A DNA stretch of 64,000 nt from Agrypnia vestita (GCA_016648135.1 JADDOH010004028.1:153780-217779), one strand, 5' to 3'; shown: positions 46,030 to 57,191, counted from the first letter of the stretch. Notes: generated from the sequence alone by a model not told the origin. Translations and numbers: made by a program.

Positions 46030-46500
46030 TCCTAATAGACTCGACCTTGTGAGTAGGTGCGAACGAGCCTTTATTATTTATGAATCGGAACAGCAAGTCT
46101 CGCGTGTAGCGGGTGCTTTACTGTTATTTTAACGAAACGGACCAATCACAGGCGCGCTTTGCCTTCGACGGGTTGAGCCGGAGGCGACCGTCCCGATGAC
46201 TGAATCCGGCCAATGGCGAGCGCCGGCGGTGAGGTCATCGCGCATAGGATGAGTCACTGCACTAGGGTGAATTTCGGAGATATGGTGCAATCGAGACTAT
46301 AAAAGGAGCGAACACGATATACTCAGCCCCTTCAGTTCGAGACCAGACTTGCGAGCGGGAGCGCTGCCCGACAGACTACCGACGGAGCCCTGAGTTCCAG
46401 AACATCATTTGCGGACGGAGTTGCTGCCCGGACGTATGGAGGAATCTACCATTCATCAGTACCAGAGAGGATCATACCGCCACTGTGTAACAGCTAAGGA
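46030..46500 (+). promoter_or_regulatory. Promoter-like GC-rich block: two CCAAT boxes, TATA box, initiator
   Basis: CCAAT at 46142 and 46210, TATAAAA at 46298-46304, and initiator-like TCAG words at 46323 and TCAGTT at 46332 in a CpG-rich context. Downstream, a leader has two similar segments (ttgcgagcgggagcgctgcc and ttgcggacggagttgctgcc). No ORF of note follows. It could be the promoter half of an LTR or of an undiscovered gene; no matching second copy was found in the window. Confidence 0.4.
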
Positions 46501-46626
46501 ACACATTTATATTATCTATCGATTAATTATTTTCACTGTTGAAATGTATTTATTTTGGGAAGATTTAAAATTGGAGCAATAATGTATAATTAATATCACG
46601 ATTTCTTGTGTGATCTTGGCTCAATT

Positions 46627-46943
46627 CGTACGGGAATATCTCCCAAACGAATATATTTTGATGCATGGGGATTTTCATACCATTTGTATTAACAATTGAT
46701 TTTACGGAGCTCTATAAGCAGTGCTTAATAGATTCATAATAATTGTCGACGCGCTATGTATTGCATAACCAGATATCAATCCAAATCATACGAGAAATTC
46801 TTCCGAACGAATATATTTTAAAGTATGGGGATTTTCAAACTATTTTTACTAATAATTGAATACACGTAATTCTATAAGAAATGCTTAGTAGCCTTATAAT
46901 AATTGTGTTGCATAAGTATTGCGCAATCCGGTCTTCAGCCAAG
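46627..46943. repeat. Two-copy tandem repeat, about 160 bp
   Basis: tcgtacgggaatatctccca at 46627 is matched by tcatacgagaaattcttccg at 46787. Other shared words: aacgaatatatttt, tatggggattttca or catggggattttca, cataataattgt. The copies are substantially diverged. Confidence 0.65.
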
Positions 46944-47800
46944 TCTTTATGATTTGAGTACCTCGGTATATCTGGCTTAACAAGTAGCTTCAGAACGACG
47001 AGTAAAGGACAGAATGGGGAGATCTAACTAAAGATTAGGGATATCTGGTTTGTGATGGCCTAGCTGGTTGGGGCGTAGATGCTTGCCGGCACTTGGGCGT
47101 GGAACCCGCACAAGCCCCTGCAGGGTCCCTTAAAGGCGGGGCCCTCCTTGTTGCTCGGGGTCGTCAATAAACCGACCTCTTTCCTCACCAGGCGCAGGGC
47201 CACATAACCCACAAAAGGTTCCCTTTGTCTTTGGAAGGATTTTCATGCCTGAATGCTGTAAAACCTTGATAGAAAACGTTAACTTCTATTTCGTCCTCTG
47301 TAAGAAAGACAGGGCCAGAATAAATATAAAAATCATTCACTCATATGGAATAGCTGGGATATTATAAATATGTTACTAACACTCTAACATTTGTCCAAAG
47401 TAAATGTTGCAAGATGCAGAATCGTGGGACGCCGCTCTGAAAAGGCATAATGAGATTGCACAATAATTTGTAACATCGCTGACTATGCCCGCAAAGGAGG
47501 CTAATGTCGTCATCAATTCGTACCAAAAGAGTACATGATTCTTCAAACACCGGCCTAAAAGAAAGGCGCCTCAAGACAGCACCCATCATCAGAAACTCGT
47601 ACCAAAAGAGTACGTACATCTCAATTATAAGCCTAAAAGAGGGGCGTCACGGGATCACATCTCGTAAAGAAGAGATAGAGTCTCGGGATGCAGTAAGTTC
47701 CGGAGGAACAAGGGGGGTCGTTTAGTCACTTAGGAAGTCGGCCACCGGGTTTAGGCGGGCGCGGAGCCTCTACCCCTCTCAGCAGAGATGCTGAGGGTTT
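46944..47800. other. GC-richer, unidentified; includes a 79-bp tandem duplication
   Basis: 47040-47210 and 47690-47790 are GC-rich, with ggtgcaggg-like and ctcagcagagatgctgaggg words typical of retroelement interiors; no frame is recognisable. tcgtaccaaaagagtac followed by cctaaaag occurs at 47518 and 47597, a 79-bp tandem pair. Confidence 0.35.
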
Positions 47801-49340
47801 AAAAAAAAACAAAATTTAGCATTCAAAGAAACTATTATTTCATATAAACTCACGGGCTGTTGTAGAATCCTTTCGAACAAACCATCCCCGAGACCTTATC
47901 TATTTATTCATAAAGAAGTTTCACTTCAAAAATGTGGTATTTCGTAGATAGCAAATATATGTATTATTTTCCCACGGAATTAATATGAACAGGTTCATGC
48001 ACGTATAAGACGGAACCATTCAAGGTAAGAATATGCTAATACAAAGTGTTAATAATTATTAATTTCAGTGTTATTTAATATGTGTGAATTTTTCCCTTTG
48101 CGCCGTTCGAACGATTTTACTGGTTTGTCTCAAATCGAAAATGTTTTATTTCTAATACATGAATTCTTTCTAGTGTACGTATTTTTATTGTAACATAAAT
48201 GTATAGATTATTAGGTTCGTTAGATGTTTTTATTACATAATATTATGCAATTGTTTCCACACTGCTCCTATAAAAGAATTTGAAGTTATTACGATACACA
48301 ACGGGGTCCTTCATCCATTAGACGATTCATGTGCCAATTCAACGACGTATTACGAATAGTATATATTGTATTTATCGAGATTTAGTCGCATTTATTATTT
48401 CTAGTGAGGTTTTTAGTATTGGTTCCAGGCGCCATTATGAGGCGGAAATAGTTCATATTCATAGCCCGACTGCAATAGGTATTTTTGTCGCGTAAGAGGT
48501 AGCACTTTTAGGAATATAACTGTGTTTTATGTTTCGTCCCTGACGGACAGGATGGTATAGCTGTGGCTATTTAGGTAATATACTTAGTAAATGCAAAGGG
48601 CATTAGGTATTATCAATATAGTATGCGAACCCAAGATGTTAGTTAATATTTTTAGTTAATATTGCATTCAAAAGCGCAATTTTCACAGAATAATTATTTT
48701 CAGTTAATACGTATTTTTAGTTAATTTATCGTATAGAACAATTTCTGATAGTATAGAACATTATTTCATATGAAAAGTTGAATTTTAGTAGTAGTAATAT
48801 TTCTGTATTGAATATTTAATTTTTAACAACTGTATCGCTACATCATATGGTTGAAGTCGACCGGTTGCATCCTGTCGCTCAATCGCGCGCGCTCACATAT
48901 AAGAATAATGAAATATTTGATAATCCAATATATTGTATTTTGAACGCGACGGTTTGCTACTTACTAACCTTCATTATTTAGTAGGACCCACATTAGGGTC
49001 ATCTTACATCGTTAGCCGTGAAAAGAATATGATTTACATTGATTTGCAATGGAATGATTTGTATTATAGATTTGCTTCGCCTTATATATTCAACACACAC
49101 CCCATGGGATGTCTAACTCTGGTGCCGGACCAGGAGCTATACTAAATTATTATTAAATGTATCAAGGCCGCGATGCCCTACTATCTATCAGGATCATCAC
49201 AACATGAAACATTAAAATCCTCTTATTCATACTCGAAATGTTTTCTGTAGCAAAAATAACTAATTAGGACTTTTTTTCAATAATTATGAAGGTTGATTAG
49301 TTTTTGCATATTTCGACATCACGCATTATACATACACGGT
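47801..49340. other. AT-rich intergenic sequence
   Basis: agttaatatttttagttaat and relatives recur at 48640-48720. The open frame 48933-49145 has no known motif. Confidence 0.4.
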
Positions 49341-49808
49341 GTACCTGAGAAATTTGGCCAGTAGATTTATGCCTATTTTATAAGTCGAAATTGTTCAAGC
49401 AACCATGATCCTAGTTAAGGAGATATGCTACATCAAAGTTTGCATTTTTTTCAATATTTCTGACTAATTTTTTGCAAAACGTTGGACTATTATTACAGTA
49501 ATTCGTATCTAATATGAAAAATTTATTCTCTTTAATACAAGTCAAATAAAATGATAAAAACCTTCCCATTCTCTTTTTTTTTAGGGTTTTTATTACTTTT
49601 ATTGAAACGAATAAATTTTTCGTAGTTGATACAAGTAACTGTAATGATACTTCAATGTTTTATAAAAAAATAATTCAGATATGTCGAAAAAATTGCAATC
49701 TTTGATATTGCATAACTTAATAACTATTGTTATTAGGTCATGGTTGCTTGAATATTTTAGACCCACAAAATAGGCAGGAATCTACCGGCCAAGTTTCTGC
49801 TCTGGTAC
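49341..49808. mobile_element. Foldback element, whole 468 bp pairs with itself
   Basis: The left half 49341-49562 (gtacctgagaaatttggcca ... aataaaatgataaaaacc) pairs with the right half 49584-49808 (gggtttttattacttttatt ... tggccaagtttctgctctggtac read inverted). Pairing runs nearly the whole length with many mismatches and small indels; the loop is about 20 bases. A 102-codon open frame starting at 49727 lies partly in the right arm and is not a gene. Old MITE-like foldback of unknown class. Confidence 0.7.
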
Positions 49809-50474
49809 ATGTAACAAACTATGTAATTAATAGATGTTCCTGTTTTGACTATCACACAGGATCTCAACGCACTATGGGTGATTTTAGTTCAGGTTTAAAC
49901 TGCTCAATACGTTCAGTAATTGGATGGATACAAAAAAGTGTTAAAAAATTTAGATACCTATTTAAATTGTCTTATTTCGTTTATGACACTTTGTATAAAT
50001 TTTTCACTTCACAAAATGAATCAAGTGTCACCTAAAAGCTTAAAGCTGACATGTTAAAAAATATTTATTCTTTACGTCGAGCGGTCTAAATATTGACTTA
50101 ATAGCCGATTTCAGTTGGCCCTAGTCCGGGGCCACAATAACTGTCAGGATCGGGATCAAATAAGGGAAATAAACTCCGGAATCTCCCCAAAATAAATATT
50201 TGTAGCGCGCAAAAGTCGTCTTGCGATGTGGCAACGCAGATAAATGAGGCGGAAAATTGACAGCTTCTTAAATAATTAAATGGAGGCGTATGGCCGCGTG
50301 TTTACGAATGGTCACGTGCCTGCGATCTAAATTGAATAAAACATTTTTTTTATTTTGTATTTATTATAATTATCGTTAAAAATAGATATTTTCGGGGTAA
50401 ATTATTTTTAATTCAAGAACACATTCATATTTGTGAAGTTGTAATTTTTCAGAACAAAGTTCTGTGAAGTTTTT
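49809..50474. other. Intergenic sequence
   Basis: Nothing recognised; 50100-50330 is somewhat less AT-rich. Confidence 0.45.
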
Positions 50475-50749
50475 AAAACCAAATTATTTAATCAATTAGA
50501 AAGACATACAGAAAAATCTAATCCACGAAAAAATATTTTGGCTAAAAATTAATCAATTAATAAAAAAATAGAATTACGTATAAGGTTGATATATTCACGG
50601 AAATCTACAAGGCTCCTGTAGTTTAGTGGTCAGAGCACCGGCCCCGAAAAGGAGGTGACTCGGGTTCGAATACTGGTAGTAACCAAAATATTTTTTCGTG
50701 GATTAGATTTTTCTGAATGTCTTTCTAATTGATTAATTAATTTGGTTTT
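50475..50749. mobile_element. SINE S4 and an inverted partial copy flanking its tRNA-like head
   Basis: 50611-50749 is a SINE: A box TAGTTTAGTGG (50619-50629), B box GGTTCGAATAC (50663-50673), then a tail from 50685. The same tail lies inverted at 50475-50539. The 65-bp arms pair at nearly all positions, enclosing 145 bases that hold the Pol III head. The tRNA-like region fails as a tRNA: the 5' ggctcct has no complementary acceptor strand. Confidence 0.65.
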
Positions 50750-51360
50750 GAATTAGTTTTGGTTATTTGTTTTTAAAATTCTTTGTAAGTTGCACACTAT
50801 CGAATATTGGTTTAAGGAGTTATACCGCCCTGGGAAATTGAAGTTTAGGCACAAGTTGAGCGATTTTTAATTTATTATTGGCACTTACGAAGGTACATAT
50901 TAAACTATATAACAGGCTCGAGCGGACGCGGTCTATCCGCTCAAGTAATTGCGTACACACTTTCTCAGAGTGTGGGTGCAAACTTAGAGTATAAACATAG
51001 AGTATATTACATTGTATGTACTCTAAGGGTGCTAATGACGGGTAATCCTCACTGATAAGCTGGGCAAGCGCCTAGAGCGGCGTCTTGCGGTATTACAACC
51101 GACCCCGGAATTCTCTGCCGGGCCCCGACCAGGTCCTCCGTGGGTTGCTGTCCTATCGTCGCTACTGGACTAACTACAGATTCTTCTACCGGATCCCCAG
51201 ACCAGATCTTCTGTGTGTTACGTTTTAAGCCAGCTAGCGAAGGCCAAAGGCACGGACTCAAGATCAGTAAAGATCTCTATACGTTGTCTGACTTGTATTC
51301 AGGATAACGTAGAATATACCAAAATATATGTTTTCTAAAGCATTTGAGTGTTTTATGAAT
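50750..51360. other. Intergenic; GC-richer patch 51040-51260
   Basis: The patch holds a 70-codon minus-strand frame without known motifs and reads like element interior (cagaccagatcttctgtgtg). Nothing firm. Confidence 0.35.
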
Positions 51361-51630
51361 GAAAGCGTCGAATAGTTACCAGCGAAATAATCGGGCGAGT
51401 TCTTACCTAAGTGGTGAAATGAATATGGTGCAACTTCTATGTGCGAGAATTGAATGTTTTACGAACGATAATACATAAAGTGTTCATCTACGAGTGATAT
51501 ATTGCGAAATAATAATTTAAAGAAAAGCGTTAAGTTTAATTCGTGTCAATTCATTAAAATAATTAACAGTCAATTAAAAAAATCGTTAATTAATTTCCAG
51601 CGTTTTCATTTGTCTCCCGAAGCCACAACC
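51361..51630 (+). repeat. Leader-like dispersed repeat, copy 2
   Basis: Aligns with 12100-12390 over its whole length, e.g. cgaaataatcgggcgag, taagtggtgaaatgaa, gatatattgcgaaataataa, gcgttaagtttaattcgtgt. Neither copy has an ORF. Confidence 0.5.
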
Positions 51631-52298
51631 CATGACATGAAGATTAAGGTTTTGATAAAATTGAAAATGATGTAATACTCACAAAAATATGCTATTTAAT
51701 AAACCTAATTAAAAATATAAATGTTTTTTTTAGTAAAAATACGAAGGAAAATTCAATTTACAAAACAAGAAAAAAATTGATGCCAAGAATTTTTTTATAG
51801 ATGCATTATTTATTTTTATGACCTCGTATCATCGCCTGTATCAAATATATATTTTACTAAAAATATTATAATTAAAAAAAATGCGCCGCAGAAAAGACCC
51901 TATCATTTAAGTTACCGAACTAATTCGCAGGGGTAGATTTCTCCGCGGAGGGTAGGTACGATAAATAAATATGTCATTCTGCCAATCGTTGGGGGTGTAA
52001 TGAAGGCCACGCAGCCCTCACTGGAGCTATTGGAAATCATTAATACTCCCCTATTCTCTTACACTAGTCAAACAGAACAATATGAGGGAAGGTTACCCAC
52101 CCATCCATTGATCACATATCTGTAATACATATTTTTACTAAGCTTAATTTATCAAATTAAATTGAAATGAATAGCTTACTTGTATTATACAGCGCAAGAC
52201 ACTCCGTCACAAATCGCTCTTTAAGGGCCGATTGCCTTATTTTAAGAAGAAGAAGAAGACACTCCGTGATACCTGCCCGAGACTGCCGTGGTAGAGTT
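51631..52298. other. AT-rich intergenic sequence
   Basis: A short gaagaagaagaagac stretch at 52243-52258 may be a LINE tail. Nothing else recognised. Confidence 0.4.
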
Positions 52299-52505
52299 CA
52301 TCCACTTTAGATGAGCCACTTGCATTAGTGTGAGTAACAATCCGTTTACAAAATCTCGTAACATTATTTTTTTGAGTAAATGACAACGCAAAAAATAAAT
52401 ATAAATATCATTGAAGTTGGTTTAAAAAAAGAATACAATTTCACAATTTACGCGTTACAGAGGGTATTACTCACACTAATGTAAGTGGCTCATCTAAAGT
52501 GAATG
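52299..52505. repeat. Foldback with 40-bp arms
   Basis: catccactttagatgagcca, then cttgcattagtgtgagtaac (52299-52338) is the reverse complement of 52466-52505 with about three mismatches. The 127-base loop is AT-rich. The right arm abuts a SINE S1 tail. Confidence 0.8.
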
Positions 52506-52560
52506 TATGAAATACCTAGCGTTTAACTTAGTTTGAAAAATAGTGAGAATATTGTTGTGA
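52506..52560 (+). mobile_element. SINE S1 tail fragment
   Basis: tttaacttagtttgaaaaat followed by agtgagaatattg matches the S1 body; head and Pol III boxes are missing. Confidence 0.4.
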
Positions 52561-52654
52561 CCACACAGTATAAAAATGTACAAAGAAAACTAACACTGTA
52601 AATTAAACTAGTTTTTTAGGAGAGGAGAATGAATCACAACGGTTACCTCTCGTG

Positions 52655-52790
52655 TGTGTCTAAGACACATTTATACTGCAGTATTATTTTATTCTTGCAT
52701 AATTAAATCTCCTAGTACACAAAACGTATCTTTTTCAATACACTTTTAAAAAAAATTAGTTTCAAACCGAGACTCTTCAAGTAAAAACGT
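52655..52790. repeat. Dispersed repeat R5, copy 2
   Basis: Matches 35612-35790 (attcttgcataattaaatc, ctagta, ccgagactcttc). It ends exactly where the next Helitron begins. Confidence 0.55.
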
Positions 52791-52792
52791 CA

Positions 52793-53035
52793 TCAAACAT
52801 AATAATTTCGCTGTCTGTCCGTCTATCTGTCTGTTCTTCCGTAACCGCGTAACGTTAAATTTCGTTCGAATTCACTGCTAAAAAAACAACTTAAACGGCC
52901 GGAGATGGGACTTGAACCCCGGGCCACCAAACCCGAACCGGCCACATCACGCATTAATATATATAAGATACATTAAATGTATACAAGACGTGGACGCGAA
53001 CCACTATTCCGTCATTTTTGACGTGTTATAGCTAG
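52793..53035 (+). mobile_element. Helitron-like element, family H2
   Basis: Start TCAAACATAATAATTTCGCT preceded by A; gtctgtccgtctatctgtct; an inner tRNA-like block (ggccggagatgggacttgaa, B box on the minus strand); 3' hairpin ccgtcatttttgacgtg; end ATAGCTAG and T. All H2 landmarks are present. Confidence 0.65.
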
Positions 53036-53163
53036 TGTTGTAATAATGTGCGAATTATGTACAAAGAAATTATAATTGATTAATGGTATTTACTTTAACC
53101 TTTTCGCAATTGTTTCAAAACATACAAAACAACCCTCTAAAACACCTCACACTCTCCACACCA

Positions 53164-53340
53164 CAAGGACGAAGAAGACCAGGAAGGCCCAAACTGCGAT
53201 GGATGGACTCTGTCAGCGCTGACACATCCTTGTTACGAATGACAAACTGAAAGACAAAAGCGACAGACGACAAAGAATGGAAGAGACTTCTGGATTTAGC
53301 CAAGGCCCACCCAGGGTTATGGAGGTGTACAGAGGTGTAC
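53164..53340 (+). pseudogene. LINE C-terminus (GRPKLRWMD ... AHPGLW type)
   Basis: Plus-strand codons encode RRRPGRPKLRWMDSVSAD, then LLRMTN, a TGA stop, then KATDDKEWKRLLDLAKAHPG and LW. The same order ends a LINE polyprotein I know from insects. One stop interrupts it, and the reverse transcriptase is gone. The 94-codon open frame on the other strand is an artefact. Confidence 0.6.
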
Positions 53341-53393
53341 GATGATATCAAGGGTACAGAGTGTATAAAGGTATAGGTCTTCCCATTTAAGAA

Positions 53394-53505
53394 AGACAAT
53401 CGAATTAGTATGTGTAAGCCGTGCGTACGACAGACATTGTTTCGTTGCCTTGATGTTTACGGGTGTAAACACCAAAACAACGAAACAATATGCCTCGTAC
53501 GCACA
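53394..53505. mobile_element. Palindromic MITE, copy 2
   Basis: agacaatcgaattagtatgt at the left as in 8124-8248. The inner arms gtgcgtacga ... cattgtttcgttg and caacgaaacaatatg ... cgtacgcac pair closely. The right outer end is replaced by aatgtaattaagg, so the copy is 3' truncated. Confidence 0.65.
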
Positions 53506-54229
53506 ATGTAATTAAGGCGATCGTCCGGCAATTACGCAAATTTCACAATTTTTTCTCATATCTTCTCTTGCGTTTTGTATCACATTTTTGTATGGAATTC
53601 TATCACTTTACAATTTATTCATCAGGTTACATATATTTTAAATACAAATATCTTGTTGCACTTTGTTTGAAAAAATTACAAATAAATTTTTTAATTTTGA
53701 AACAATTATGAAATGGTCAAACTAAATACTCTTAAAAATTATAATTTCTTTTTAAATAAATCCAGCTTTATTACAAGAAGATATTTTTGATTAACTGCGG
53801 ACGAAATATATATGTATATTATTAGTTACATAAGTGAAAATATCAAACGTATGACAGTAGGTCTTTCCGTTAATTAATCCCAGCTGAGACTCTCGGCTCG
53901 AAAGTTACTGATTTAAAAAAAATGACAATATTGTAAAAAAATCTGTGTAGATTTAAAAGGCTGTGAAAACAGTGCTAGTTGCGAAAAAAGCTAGTTGTAG
54001 GTATTATTAATTATACAACGTATTCACACTAAATATAATAGGATTTATCATTGAATCTAGCAAAATAGAGAAAAAAAACCTGCCATTAAAAGATGTAGAA
54101 TTTGGCGATGAGCATATTGAATTATCACAAAAAATATGATGAATGGTTTTAATTAATGGACATCTGGAAATTGAAGGAAAATAAGCCTACAAGACAGGAA
54201 AATACGGCATACATTCCTACACTTGCACA
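53506..54229. other. AT-rich intergenic sequence
   Basis: Nothing recognised. Confidence 0.45.
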
Positions 54230-54545
54230 ACTTTTGATGAGGGAATTTTGGAAATATTTTCACGTTCGAGTTTTGGGATGCATAACGCCGAGTTTTCCAT
54301 AAGCGGGTTTTGATGGGGATGCCATCACCTGCTTGGGAGGCTTTGACGGATGATGGCGCGCTCCGCGGAGAACAAACTGGAGCCGCCATGATCAACGCCG
54401 CACTAATTAGAGGAAGGTGCTTGCATATTAATGACGACACATTCCCTTCTCCCCACCCCTCTCAGTTTATCTCAAAGGATGATAATATTATCCCTACCCT
54501 GGATAGTCTAGCCTCCTCAACGTTAGCACCTCTTACTATTTAGAT
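54230..54545. other. GC-richer stretch with a 77-codon open frame, unidentified
   Basis: The plus-strand frame 54310-54543 encodes a product with GEQTGAAMINAALIRGRCLH and a serine/proline-rich end; a minus frame of 95 codons overlaps it. No known domain. Possibly the interior of an element. Confidence 0.3.
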
Positions 54546-54619
54546 TAGTGATCGCTGGAAGACGAGGATCTTTATGACGTATAATAACATTTACATTAGT
54601 AATAACATTAATATATAGA

Positions 54620-54670
54620 ATATTTATTTATTGATTAATCAACGTGTTTCTCCCTTCATCAGAATACAAC
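54620..54670 (-). mobile_element. Penelope-like terminus lacking the hairpin
   Basis: The minus strand reads ctgatgaagggagaaacacg then ttgattaatcaataaataaa. It aligns with 25885-25935 except that the hairpin between CTGATGA and GAAAC is deleted. Confidence 0.4.
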
Positions 54671-54962
54671 GTATACTTAAAATTAAAATTGGAAGTGTAT
54701 ATATAATATTAATTTTATTAGGTTATAAAACGTAACCTAAACAAAATTAATATTCACTTGACCTAAATGTTGACCGATAATACGTCGCAGTTTATGTATT
54801 TTCAAATTCATTGGCGTATTATGTAATTGCATAAATATATCGATGCGTATTGAATTTTAATTTAAAAAATAAATTATCGTCGTCTCAAATTTATGGTCAA
54901 TATTTAACTGTAATTTCGGATATTTTATACGCACCGTATGTATTACCGAGAAGCGAATCTCG

Positions 54963-55013
54963 ACGTTTCGTTGCATAAGTATCCAACCAATGGATACTTA
55001 TCCAACGAAACGT
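54963..55013. repeat. 23-bp hairpin
   Basis: acgtttcgttgcataagtat plus cca pairs with tggatacttatccaacgaaa plus cgt with one mismatch; 5-base loop. Weaker pairing continues outward (tattaccg / cggtcgtta), so it may be the core of a larger foldback. Confidence 0.8.
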
Positions 55014-56062
55014 ACGGTCTAACGACCGTAATAACAACCTTAACTCTTTAATTATGGTCAATATACTTGCCAGCAGAAAAAAAAAATTATTTAAGAAAAT
55101 ATACATACACCGATACTAAGCAGTGAGCCTGGAAATTCATTTCTTGACATATTCTAACTTGCTGAATTGATACAATATATTTATATCAGTGAAAATACAT
55201 TTTCGTTAGACATATTTAATCATCAATCACCTTATACATTTGCACATTTAAATTGACTTTAAACAAAATATTTTAAGTAAATTAATCAGTTGAAAACACC
55301 CCAAGACAGGCAGCATACTTATAAAAAAAGTGTTTTAAAATAAATATATTGCTGTATTAAGAGAATCCAATATATGCAGTCGCACATCACTGAGTTGAAA
55401 ATAGGACCAATTTGTCAGATCTTCCCCTATCGAGAGCTGTTCTGGGGTAAGATTGTTTAAAATGAGTTAAAGGCAATTGATGTTTGTAAATTTAAATCCC
55501 TCAAGGGAATTACCCTGATGCTGGGCAGAATTTTTTTAAACAGTTGAAGACACAGAATGTACTTAATGTTTCGAATGCATTTTTTCTACTAGCATTTATT
55601 TTGGCATTCAAACAGCTTATTGGATGTATATTTGGGTACCTATATTGAGTAAGTAACCCATAAAAACCAAGTTTTTATTATACTCCCTTTCTTTGTAAAA
55701 TATAACAACAATTAAAGACGAATTAAAACATATAACATAACACTAAACTTACAGTAATTTAATATATTTCTAAAATTTCAGATGTTTTGAGCTTTGATAA
55801 GACACTTCATGCTTTGAAGATTAAATTCTAAAGACATTTGTCAGTCAATTTAGATTTTCGACATTCGTAGTGAAGTATCTATTATGCATACCGACGGAGT
55901 AATTCAAATTTAGAAAATATTCCGCAACGTTATCGGGCCGCCGCAATCAAGCTTTTCTAATGATTCCAATTCGAAAAAAACCAATGAAATTTCTAAAAAT
56001 CCGAAATTATACTATAATTATTAATTTTTTTTTAACGAAAATTTGATAGATCTTCTTGATCG
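55014..56062. other. AT-rich intergenic sequence
   Basis: Nothing recognised. Confidence 0.45.
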
Positions 56063-56200
56063 TCGCCACGTGTCTACTTGCCAAGTTTCATCTCGATTGG
56101 ATCACGAGAAAAGGGTCAAAAATCGATCCAAAGTTTTTGTTGACGGCAAGCAAGCAGACGCCACGAGTTGATATAAAGGGAGTAAAAACAATCGAAGTCT
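56063..56200 (+). repeat. Dispersed repeat C, copy 1
   Basis: caagtttcatctcgattgga, tcacgagaaaa, acgccacgagtt and aaagggagtaaaaa are shared in the same order with 56755-56850. Confidence 0.55.
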
Positions 56201-56245
56201 CTAGTATAGACCATTGAAATATACGCAAGATTCCTCGATTTCGAA

Positions 56246-56393
56246 CATATATTCAAAATTTAATAATGTGTGGATCTTCTTACCTCGGAATTGGTGAACG
56301 TTGCATTGTGTAGAGTGATCACTTAAGCCCATACAGATTGTAAGACAATCGTATAAGAGACTTCCATCCACGTTTCTCATAAATAAATATGGT
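56246..56393 (-). repeat. Repeat family B, minus-strand copy
   Basis: aatttaataatgtgtggatc, ggtgaacgttgcattgtgta, gagtgatcacttaagcccat, then gagacttccatccacgtttc. Partial. Confidence 0.55.
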
Positions 56394-56754
56394 ATGTTGC
56401 GACTGTTTTGGCTATTTTCTATCTTGCAGACCCCATTTTTTTAGGTTTTTAAGCAAAATTTAAATGAATATGAAATCAAATACAAAATAATCTAAATTTC
56501 GAGGGTAGTTAAACTACTGTGGGTATAAAATAAAATATAAAATCAAAAGATGGAAGATGATCATGTTAGGAGCTTCAACAGTCGGCAAGCTTGCTTGTGA
56601 ATACGTATGAATGTGAATGAGATGAGAGTTGTGTGTAAGGAAAGAAGAGCGTAGCGCTCTATTCTCTCTGCCTACCTTCGTGGAGAAACGATGTTAGCTA
56701 ATTTATTATGCAGTTACATCGCAGTGCGCAAATATAGTGTGCAGTCTGCACAAG
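56394..56754. other. Intergenic sequence
   Basis: Nothing recognised. Confidence 0.4.
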
Positions 56755-56850
56755 TCTGCCTGCAAAGTTTCAGCTCGATTGGATCACGGGAAAAGGCAAA
56801 CCGCAGGCGCTACGAGTTAAAAGAAAGGGAGTAAAAAAGGGATGAAGACA
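56755..56850 (+). repeat. Dispersed repeat C, copy 2
   Basis: gcaaagtttcagctcgattg followed by gatcacgggaaaa, cgctacgagtt and aaagggagtaaaaa. It is shorter than copy 1. Confidence 0.55.
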
Positions 56851-57191
56851 AAGTCAAGTAGGTACATGAAATGAAAATGAGTACGAAAATTGCACCGTAG
56901 AGACAGTTAATCAAAGCACAATATTCACTCCCCCGAGGGAAAAATAAAAATAAAGTTGTACAACACTAACGAACAGAGGACTCGCCAGTCCGGAAAACCA
57001 CTGCCGGTAGATATAAACCTTGGTAGAGATCAGGCTAATGACGTTACAGGAAAGCATTAAAAAAATATATTATAAAAAATAGCTGGTAAAAGTAAATTCA
57101 GCCCACAACAGTCAAACCCCTGTCAAACGACAGTCAAACTGTCAAATGCACACAGTTACAAATTTGCCAGATTCACAGGAAGTAATTATAA
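56851..57191. other. Intergenic sequence
   Basis: gtcaaac recurs four times at 57110-57135 (local duplication). No gene. Confidence 0.4.

Noticed and set aside
49727..50035. 102-codon ORF as a gene
   Set aside because: Its first third lies inside the right arm of a foldback element and the rest has no known motif.
50611..50685. tRNA gene
   Set aside because: A and B boxes are good, but the acceptor arms do not pair and the tail continues into a repeated SINE sequence found elsewhere.
53115..53399. 94-codon minus-strand ORF
   Set aside because: The opposite strand carries the recognisable LINE C-terminus, so this frame is a shadow.
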